Part shown: positions 58,133 through 64,000 of the stretch, in pieces
Layout: each line of letters opens with the position of its first letter
Numbering within the stretch: position 1 is the first letter of the stretch
Assembly: GCF_003610495.1 (NCBI RefSeq)
Contig: NZ_RAPK01000007.1
Location: forward strand, 579,029-643,028
Direction: 5' to 3'
Length of the DNA stretch: 64,000 nucleotides
Source of the DNA: Sinobaca qinghaiensis
GTDB lineage: Bacteria; Bacillota; Bacilli; Bacillales; Marinococcaceae
Notes under the pieces: model-generated
What the model was told of the DNA's origin: nothing
The model's input: the letters and a program-made list of their open reading frames with translations, nothing else
Database searches by the model: none
Translations under genes and position numbers: made by a program

Positions 58133-59275
58133 TTATTTTCCTCCTACAACTAATTGAACAGCAGGAAAGATGCTGCTGCATGCTCTAAGCAGCTCATCTA
58201 TATCCTGTTCTGTCGTTTCTGCACTTAAACTGATTCGAAGGGCTGTTTCTGCACGCTCTTTCGTATAGCCGCATGCGCCAAGTACTGAATCAGTGTTTTT
58301 TTCTTTAGAAGAGCACGCAGACTTTGATGATATATAAATTCCGCGGCCGGATAACTCCTCTACTATAGCTTCCGGCTTGGAGTGCTTAACAGAAATATTT
58401 AAAATATACGGCACGCTGCCGGATGCAGGTGTATTAATTTCCACTCCTGTCATCCCCTGATAATGATTCGTCATCTTGTTATGCAGCTCCCGCAGCCTTC
58501 CATTCGATGCCTGATAAGCTTCCCGGCTTAAACGGAGGGCTTTCACCATGGCCGCAGCCGCCGGAACATTTTCCGTACCCGCTCTCATTCCGTTTTCCTG
58601 GGCGCCTCCCATTATCAGCGGCGCCGGATTTTTCCCTTTTTTCTTTACAAGAATCCCCGCTCCTCTTACTCCGTGAAATTTATGGGAAGAAAGGGAGTAC
58701 AGATCGACGTAGGTCAGGTCAATAGGCAGCTTTCCGGCTCCCTGTACATCATCTGTGTGAAAATATATTTTAGGAAATGCCGCCAGCTCCCGCCCTATCT
58801 CTTCTATCGGCTGCACGGTTCCTATTTCATTTTGTACTCTTATAATAGATACAAGTACAGTATCTTTACGCAGAGCTTGTATAACCTGTGAAGCAGTGAT
58901 ACGACCATCAGATCCAGGCTGTAAATACGTCACTTCAGCTCCCTGTTTTTCCTGGTCCTGAAACTGCTTTAATACGGACGGATGTTCCATTACTGTAGTA
59001 ACGGCATGCTTCCCCCTGGAAGCAAGAGCCTTCATCGTACCCTGAACTGCCAGAGCATTCGATTCGCTGCCGCCTGACGTGAATATAACTTCTTCGGCCT
59101 CCACGCCAAGCATAGAGGCAGCGGAGTCCCTTGCTTTACTCAGCAGAATGCCCGCATCCTTTCCCAGCTGGTGCATAGAGGAGGGGTTGCCGAAATAGTC
59201 CCCGGAAGCTTTTATAAATGTTTCCATCACTTCCGGCCAAGGCTTTGTTGTTGCGCTGTTGTCTAAATAAATCAT
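58133..59275 (-). CDS. nifZ: Cysteine desulfurase NifZ (ThiI partner)
   Basis: A 380-residue class V PLP enzyme that takes sulfur from cysteine. The PLP Lys is in LSSHKFHGVRGAG near 205, and the sulfur-carrying Cys in SSKSACSSKEK near 328. Its stop codon is immediately followed by the thiI ATG, and the thiI ribosome site GGAGGAAAA lies in its last codons. This is the dedicated thiI pair of bacilli rather than the SUF desulfurase. Confidence 0.95.
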   Translation of the reverse strand: MIYLDNSATTKPWPEVMETFIKASGDYFGNPSSMHQLGKDAGILLSKARDSAASMLGVEAEEVIFTSGGSESNALAVQGTMKALASRGKHAVTTVMEHPSVLKQFQDQEKQGAEVTYLQPGSDGRITASQVIQALRKDTVLVSIIRVQNEIGTVQPIEEIGRELAAFPKIYFHTDDVQGAGKLPIDLTYVDLYSLSSHKFHGVRGAGILVKKKGKNPAPLIMGGAQENGMRAGTENVPAAAAMVKALRLSREAYQASNGRLRELHNKMTNHYQGMTGVEINTPASGSVPYILNISVKHSKPEAIVEELSGRGIYISSKSACSSKEKNTDSVLGACGYTKERAETALRISLSAETTEQDIDELLRACSSIFPAVQLVVGGK

Positions 59276-59370
59276 GGCGTCCTGCCTTTCTATTTTTCTT
59301 CGTTCATTATACTCTTCTCAACGTAATATCCTACCACATTTCCTGCATGATGTACGTTTTCGCGAAACAA

Positions 59371-59402
59371 AAAAAGCCGTCTGCCAGAGACGGCTTTTTC
59401 TT
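59371..59402 (-). terminator. Terminator after ezrA
   Basis: AAAAAGCCGTCTCTG and CAGACGGCTTTTTTT form a stem flanked by A and T runs on the minus strand. It overlaps the last base or two near the ezrA stop. Confidence 0.92.
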
Positions 59403-61103
59403 CTACTGCTTTCCAAACTCCAGCAGCACTTCACGTATATTTGAATTCTTCTTTTCCATTGCCCCGACAGCTGTATTAACAGCGTCATCGTAACGGCCTT
59501 TATGGAAATGCTTTTCTGCTTCTTTGAACTGCTCATGGAGCTCAGCATCGCTGCTTCTGTAACGATTTCCATATTGAATGGCAAGCTCCGCCATTCTGAC
59601 CTGCTCAAGCGTGGCGATCAGGCGCTGATGAAAGCGGCGTACACTCTTGTCTGCTTCATCGACATCTGCATTGGCGCGGGCAATTTCCACCGGCACTTCA
59701 TCCAATGTCTGTTCTGCTGCTTTTACGTTCTCATCCGCATCATCCAGGTCATTTAAAAGCGGGGATGGAATTCTCGGCATAAACGAACGCTGCAGAAGCA
59801 TTTCATCTTCCAGCAGCTGGCGCTTTACGGAAGCAAAAGTGTCCAGTGCTTTCTTTTCGTCTTTACGAAGCGTGTACAGTCTGTCTTTGAGCTGCTGAAT
59901 TTCTTTCGTAAGGCCGCTCCATTCCTTACGGTGTTTTTCAAGCTGGCTGCGCTGTTCCGAAAACGTCTGGGTCCGGTTAAGATTAGCATCCTGGAATAAA
60001 CGCCAGTTTCTAATCGTATCGTCCATTTTCACTGCCAGTCTGTCATGCTGCTCTTTATCTTCCATTGGAATTAAGTAGCTGACTTCAACCTTCGCTTCTT
60101 CGCGCTGAAGGTCTGCCAGCTTTTCTTTTAATTTTCTCAGCTGTTCTTCAAGCTGCGGTATTTCTGCCTGTACGGCCCCGCGGGCATCAACCTCTTTTTC
60201 AAGCATTTCGTAGGTTGCTTCCATGAAACTTCTTATTTCTTCAATTCTGTCTTTTACTTTTTCCAGCTCAAACTCTTCACAGCTTTCTTTTAAAGCGGGC
60301 AGTTCCTGTTTATATTCTTCAATCTGCTCGTATAACGAGAGATGTCCGAGCGGATAGCCCTGGCCTTCCATGTTCTCTACACCGCGCTGCAGTTCCCTGA
60401 GTTCAGAAGGCAGTTCCATGTCCAGGTCTTTTAGTAAAACGGGAATTTCCTTCATCTGGGCGTTCTGTACTTCCAGATCGTGATCGACCTGTTTCAGCGT
60501 CTGTCGGGCTGATGTGTAATTGCCTGCCTCCCGGTCTTCTTCGAACGAAACCAGTGCCTGCTTCATTTCCGTTTTTCGTTCCTCAAAAACCGGTGCTGTT
60601 TTTCCAAGTGACAGAGAGTGCTGCAGAAGGTGCCTTGACATCGCGTCAAATTTTGCCTGTGTTTCAGAAATCCCTGCTTCATTTTCTTTCTCGCTGTGCA
60701 CAAGCTCATCGACTTCTTTAAAAATAACGTCTATCTGCGCTTCTATATCCTGAAGCTGGTTCTCTACCGCCGTAACCAGCTCTCTCGCTTTTCCAAACCG
60801 ATATTTATTGGCCTGCTCTTCAATATCAAAGAGAGCTTTTTCAATATCAGGAATGTGTGTGCCGACGATATCATCCCAGTCTTTACGCCAAAGTTCAAAT
60901 TTTTCTTCCGTTTCTCCGGAAATTTTCAATCCTTTTACTTTAGCAATTTCTTCTGCGACCGGCCGGCTTCCCAGTTCGATTTTCCAATTTTCCAGCCTGT
61001 CTACATCTTTGTATATTTTTCTTCTTGAGAGGGTTCCATAAATAACAACAGCTACAACAATCACCAAAATAGCTAAAAGGATAAACTCCATTCCATTTTT
61101 CAC
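59403..61103 (-). CDS. ezrA: Septation ring formation regulator EzrA
   Basis: A 566-residue protein with one N-terminal membrane helix (about 5-24, LLAILVIVVAVVIYGTL) and a long spectrin-like coiled coil over the rest. EzrA restrains FtsZ polymerisation away from midcell and helps link division with wall synthesis. The length is typical. It is a single-gene unit next to nifZ, as in B. subtilis without braB. Confidence 0.96.
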   Translation of the reverse strand: MKNGMEFILLAILVIVVAVVIYGTLSRRKIYKDVDRLENWKIELGSRPVAEEIAKVKGLKISGETEEKFELWRKDWDDIVGTHIPDIEKALFDIEEQANKYRFGKARELVTAVENQLQDIEAQIDVIFKEVDELVHSEKENEAGISETQAKFDAMSRHLLQHSLSLGKTAPVFEERKTEMKQALVSFEEDREAGNYTSARQTLKQVDHDLEVQNAQMKEIPVLLKDLDMELPSELRELQRGVENMEGQGYPLGHLSLYEQIEEYKQELPALKESCEEFELEKVKDRIEEIRSFMEATYEMLEKEVDARGAVQAEIPQLEEQLRKLKEKLADLQREEAKVEVSYLIPMEDKEQHDRLAVKMDDTIRNWRLFQDANLNRTQTFSEQRSQLEKHRKEWSGLTKEIQQLKDRLYTLRKDEKKALDTFASVKRQLLEDEMLLQRSFMPRIPSPLLNDLDDADENVKAAEQTLDEVPVEIARANADVDEADKSVRRFHQRLIATLEQVRMAELAIQYGNRYRSSDAELHEQFKEAEKHFHKGRYDDAVNTAVGAMEKKNSNIREVLLEFGKQ

Positions 61104-61369
61104 TCCAGTTTCAACAACATATGTTTGAATTATATTTTTAATGCGGCACTGCTCGTGCTTTTATATGTATACATGAATCAATATGGCAGCTGTTGTTTCT
61201 TCTCTGTCAAAGAACATAAGCTTCTATCAGAAAACATGTATTCATGGTTTGTTTATTTTTTTAATCAATGACTTTATGATAACATGTAAAGGCTCTCGTG
61301 TGAGAGTTCGTTACATAAATATTTCAGAAATATTATCCGGTATTATAAATCCGGGAAGGATGAAGTCTT
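61104..61369. other. Intergenic region between divergent ezrA and hisJ
   Basis: These 266 AT-rich bases must hold both promoters. Candidate -10 elements are seen (TATAAT on the minus strand near 61125) but no convincing -35 partner; a small CTCTC-GTGT-GAGAG hairpin lies near 61294-61307. No gene is seen. Confidence 0.5.
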
Positions 61370-62185
61370 ATGAACCCAAAGCGCGATGGCCACGTCCATA
61401 CGCCATTCTGTCCCCACGGCACGTCCCACTCTCTGGAAGAGTATATTGAAAAAGCTGCGGCAGGAGGAATAACTACTTTAACTTTCGCCGAACATGCTCC
61501 TCTGCCTGAGGGATTTACTGACACTGTACCTGATAAAGACAGCGCAATGTCTTTATCAGACCTGGAAGCTTATTTGATGAAGCTGGAAAACATTAAAAAA
61601 TCCTATAAAAACGATATCACGATCTTCACCGGCCTGGAAGTCGATTATATTGAAAGGTATGAAAAAGAGACAGAACAGTTTCTTACTACGTATGGGCCGC
61701 ATTTGGATGACAGCATTCTTTCTACTCATTTTCTGTTAGCTGATGGAGAATATACCTGCATGGATTACAGTCCTGAATTTTTTTCTTCATTAGTAACTCA
61801 GACTGGGTCAGCAGATGCTGCGGCTCGTTTATACTTTGAAACGGTTCTGCTGTCTGTGAAAGCGGATCTTGGGCCGTTCAAACCCGGACGGCTGGGCCAC
61901 ATGACGCTCGTTCACAAATTCCAGCGTAAATTCCCGCTGAAACAGTACCCTGCCGATTTAGTCCATCAGATTCTGTATGCCGTTAAAGAGCAGCATATGG
62001 AGCTTGACTATAACGGCGCAGGCACGGCTAAGCCTCTCTGCAGGGAGCCCTACCCACCTGAATGGATCATAAAAGAAGCACTTAAGCATCAGATTCCCCT
62101 TGTATACGGGTCAGATGCCCATCAGCCCGCTGAGCTGTTTCAAGGCGTTACGGATCTTTATATTGATAAAAACATTCATTTATAA
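61370..62185 (+). CDS. hisJ: Histidinol-phosphatase HisJ (PHP type)
   Basis: A 271-residue PHP-domain phosphatase, next to last step of histidine synthesis. Metal motifs: DGHVHTPFCPHG at the N-terminus, TFAEHAPLP, GLEVDYI, and YGSDAHQP near the C-terminus. The ATG follows GGGAAGGA. It is the first gene of a plus-strand run with ytsP; in B. subtilis yttP lies between them. Confidence 0.95.
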   Translation: MNPKRDGHVHTPFCPHGTSHSLEEYIEKAAAGGITTLTFAEHAPLPEGFTDTVPDKDSAMSLSDLEAYLMKLENIKKSYKNDITIFTGLEVDYIERYEKETEQFLTTYGPHLDDSILSTHFLLADGEYTCMDYSPEFFSSLVTQTGSADAAARLYFETVLLSVKADLGPFKPGRLGHMTLVHKFQRKFPLKQYPADLVHQILYAVKEQHMELDYNGAGTAKPLCREPYPPEWIIKEALKHQIPLVYGSDAHQPAELFQGVTDLYIDKNIHL

Positions 62186-62202
62186 ATAAAGGAGATATGA
62201 AT

Positions 62203-62661
62203 ATGCATATTGCCCCGCTGCACCTCATAAACAAACAGCTTGACGCCCTTTTAGAAGGAGAGACCGATCAAACAGCTAACCTGGCCAATGCTTCTGCTTT
62301 ACTGTACGAGCATTTCTCTTCAGTCAACTGGGCCGGGTTTTATTTGTATTCCCAAAAAGAGGATGAACTTATTCTAGGACCTTTCCAGGGTCTTCCAGCC
62401 TGCGTTCGTATTGCCATAGGAAAAGGAGTATGCGGCACGGCCGCTCAGACGTTTGAAACGCAGCGCGTTGAAGATGTCCATGCCTTTCCGGGTCATATTG
62501 CCTGTGACAGCGCCTCCGCTTCTGAAATTGTCGTACCTCTTGTAAAAAACGGTGTCCTTCTCGGAGTACTCGACGTGGACAGCCCGGAACAAAACCGTTT
62601 TTCAGAAGAAGATCAGAAGATTTTGGAAGAATTTGCTGCTGTTCTTTTAAAGCATATTTAA
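62203..62661 (+). CDS. ytsP: GAF-domain free methionine-R-sulfoxide reductase (YtsP)
   Basis: A 152-residue GAF domain protein with the three conserved cysteines of fRMsr enzymes: C67 (LPACVRI), C77 (GVCGTA) and C101 (HIACDS). It should reduce free methionine-(R)-sulfoxide. Start at ATG 62203, 8 bases after GGAG; the ATG at 62197 is too close. It begins 17 bases after hisJ. Confidence 0.93.
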   Translation: MHIAPLHLINKQLDALLEGETDQTANLANASALLYEHFSSVNWAGFYLYSQKEDELILGPFQGLPACVRIAIGKGVCGTAAQTFETQRVEDVHAFPGHIACDSASASEIVVPLVKNGVLLGVLDVDSPEQNRFSEEDQKILEEFAAVLLKHI

Positions 62662-62676
62662 CATCCCTTCCTTCTA

Positions 62677-62705
62677 TTGACTTGACAGCTTTAAAAGGAT
62701 ATAAT
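62677..62705 (+). promoter_or_regulatory. Sigma-A promoter of rpsD
   Basis: TTGACT and a perfect TATAAT with a 17-base spacer, just after ytsP. Confidence 0.85.
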
Positions 62706-62908
62706 GGTCTTTGTGCAAAAAGACAGCCAGGGTAAGCCTGCCATGTTCGATATTTCTACATTTTATTCCTATGCTCTTTAGGAGTGTAAGGTGTATTGCG
62801 TACCCTCCAGCTGTCGAGGTGAAGATACATGAAAATAAAATGGGCATAGCGGGAGATTGCCAACGTTGCTCTTTTTTCAACTATTTTATTATAAAGGAGA
62901 TTACTTGT
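62706..62908 (+). promoter_or_regulatory. Structured rpsD leader (probable S4 autoregulation)
   Basis: About 200 untranslated bases precede rpsD. GACAGC (62722-62727) pairs with GCTGTC (62810-62815), and AGGGTA (62729-62734) with TACCCT (62801-62806), enclosing an inner domain. Such a leader binds S4 and represses translation in B. subtilis; here binding is inferred. Confidence 0.65.
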
Positions 62909-63511
62909 ATGTCACGTTATACAGGACCATCTTGGAAAAAGTCACGTCGTTATGGAATTTCTCTTAACGGCACAGGAAAAGAATTAGAAAAAAGACCTTA
63001 TGCACCAGGTGAGCACGGACCAACACAACGCAAAAAGCTTACTGAATACGGCCTTCAGCTTCAGGAAAAGCAGAAGCTTCGTTTCATGTACGGCTTAAAT
63101 GAGCGTCAGTTCCACCGCACTTTCGAAATCGCAGGCAAAATGCAGGGTGTTCACGGCGAAAACTTCATGGTTCTTCTTGAAGCACGCCTTGACAACATCG
63201 TGTACCGCCTCGGTCTTGCACGTACGCGTCGTGGTTCACGCCAGCTCGTTTCCCACGGCCACGTAACTGTTGACGGCAAGCGTGTAGATATTCCTTCTTA
63301 CCGCTTAAAGCCAGGCCAGGTTATCGGCCTTCGCGAAAAGTCACGCAACCTTACTTCTATTAAAGAAGCTTTGGATGTAAACAGCTACAAGCCTGACTTC
63401 GTCAGCTTTGACGAAGAAAAAATGGAAGGTTCGCTTGATCGTTACCCAGAGCGTTCTGAACTTCCTGCAGAAATTACGGAAGCCCTTATTGTTGAGTGGT
63501 ATTCCCGTTAA
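62909..63511 (+). CDS. rpsD: 30S ribosomal protein S4
   Basis: A 200-residue primary 16S-binding protein starting [16 protein letters not shown], with the S4 RNA-binding domain ([31 protein letters not shown]). Start at ATG 62909 behind AAAGGAG; the frame is open upstream into the leader, which is not coding. The zinc-type Cys motif of some S4 proteins is absent. Confidence 0.98.
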   Translation: MSRYTGPSWKKSRRYGISLNGTGKELEKRPYAPGEHGPTQRKKLTEYGLQLQEKQKLRFMYGLNERQFHRTFEIAGKMQGVHGENFMVLLEARLDNIVYRLGLARTRRGSRQLVSHGHVTVDGKRVDIPSYRLKPGQVIGLREKSRNLTSIKEALDVNSYKPDFVSFDEEKMEGSLDRYPERSELPAEITEALIVEWYSR

Positions 63512-63516
63512 TAAAG

Positions 63517-63546
63517 AAAAGCAGCCGTCCGGCTGCTTTTTTTTAT
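63517..63546 (+). terminator. Terminator after rpsD
   Basis: AGCAGCC-GT-CCGGCTGCT followed by eight T on the plus strand. Confidence 0.93.
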
Positions 63547-63673
63547 TTTATATCGTCCATACTCTATTTAATAACCAGCAGGCGCTCCTTTAAGGGCACA
63601 GCCATAGGGTAAATGAAAAAGTACGCTCTTTCCCTGGTTTTCCACAGCTAAACAAAAAAGCAGCCAAACGGTA
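63547..63673. other. Short gap between rpsD and the insertion sequence
   Basis: No gene is seen. AAAAAAGCAGCC at 63654-63665 is half of a terminator-like stem (GCAGCC, AAAC, then GG) that is cut short about where the IS end begins. Confidence 0.4.
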
Positions 63674-64000
63674 GTGACCCCTAAAAGTTAAAGTTTTATG
63701 ATGCAGCGAGTTGGCTGGTCGATGTTCGGTACTTCACCGGGCTTTGGCCAGCCAATTTTAATTTGATCCGATCGTGATTGTAGTAATGAATATAGGCTTC
63801 CAACCTTTGTTTGAGCTCTTCGTAGGAGACAAGCTCTTTTCCATAGTACATTTCCTGTTTTAACAGCCCGAAGAAATTTTCTATCGGGGCGTTGTCTGCG
63901 CAGGTCGCTTTCCGGGACATGCTGGCAAACACACGGTTGGTTTTCAACAAGGTGGTCCAGGCCCGGTGCTGATAGTGCCAGCCCTGGTCTGAATGAATGG
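63674..64000 (-). mobile_element. IS3-family insertion sequence, one end (runs off window)
   Basis: The transposase reading frame and the start of a probable terminal repeat (TGACCCCTAAAAGTTAA from 63674) mark one end of an IS3-family element. IS3 ends usually begin with TG, which sets the boundary. The other end is outside the window, so length and target duplication cannot be checked. Confidence 0.75.
63696..64000 (-). CDS. IS3-family transposase (OrfB), C-terminal part
   Basis: The minus-strand frame is open from the window end to the stop at 63696. It shows the rve/DDE integrase signatures: HSDQGWHYQH (second Asp) and NAPIENFFGLLKQE (catalytic Glu), then YIHYYNHDRIKLKLAG and a C-terminal SPVKYR. 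This fits OrfB of the IS150-like IS3 subgroup. The remainder is beyond base 64000. Nothing visible here disrupts it. Confidence 0.9.
   Translation of the reverse strand, partial: IHSDQGWHYQHRAWTTLLKTNRVFASMSRKATCADNAPIENFFGLLKQEMYYGKELVSYEELKQRLEAYIHYYNHDRIKLKLAGQSPVKYRTSTSQLAAS

Noticed and set aside
62711..62908. An N-terminal extension of S4
   Set aside because: The frame is open, but the region is a structured leader and AAAGGAG sets the start at 62909.

Overview
The window is a stretch of Gram-positive (Bacillaceae) chromosome. Almost every gene has a recognisable Bacillus counterpart, and the order follows the Bacillus subtilis region from polX and pheST through infC, thrS, dnaBI, polA, phoPR, citZ-icd-mdh, pyk-pfkA, accDA, dnaE, argGH and ackA to ezrA and rpsD. 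Shine-Dalgarno sites are strong (GGAGG type), starts include TTG, GTG and one AUU, and the regulators implied by the sites are Firmicute ones (T-boxes, sigma-W, CcpA, CcpN). Sporulation genes that normally sit between these genes are missing at junction after junction, so the host is probably a non-spore-forming bacillus, perhaps of the Alkalicoccus or Salisediminibacterium type. That genus guess is inference only.

Layout. 1-7.7 kb, minus strand: polX (partial), cvpA, zapA, pheT and pheS behind a T-box, a SpoU-type RNA methylase, an M42 aminopeptidase and a dUTPase. 7.8-13.2 kb: ysdB on the plus strand with a sigma-W promoter, then infC-rpmI-rplT behind an L20-type attenuator, thrS behind a T-box, and mqnC of the futalosine menaquinone route. 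13.4-22.3 kb: dnaI, dnaB, nrdR, speD, gapB, coaE, mutM, polA. 22.6-36.3 kb: phoPR, then central carbon metabolism (mdh, icd, citZ, pyk, pfkA, accDA, malic enzyme) with ytwI and fxsA. 36.4-47.7 kb: dnaE, nrnA, ytpI, ytoI, ytkL, an SDR oxidoreductase, a universal stress protein, argH and argG. 48-61.1 kb: a Lon-like AAA protease, ackA, ytxK, tpx, yteJ, sppA, ytcJ, thiI, nifZ, ezrA. 61.4-64 kb, plus strand: hisJ, ytsP, rpsD, and then the end of an IS3-family element on the minus strand that runs off the window.

How the genes work together. The window serves replication and repair (polX, dnaB/dnaI, polA, mutM, dnaE, nrnA), translation (pheST, thrS, infC, rpmI, rplT, rpsD), and glycolysis, gluconeogenesis, TCA and acetate flux (pfkA, pyk, gapB, citZ-icd-mdh, ytsJ, ackA). 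It also holds fatty acid initiation (accDA), arginine synthesis, cell division (zapA, ezrA), sulfur transfer (nifZ-thiI) and phosphate sensing (phoPR). Most regulation visible is RNA-based or catabolite-type. There are no tRNA or rRNA genes, no CRISPR array, no prophage and no defence island. I did not find a convincing new multi-gene system. The most informative signal is the clean absence of sporulation genes from an otherwise collinear region.
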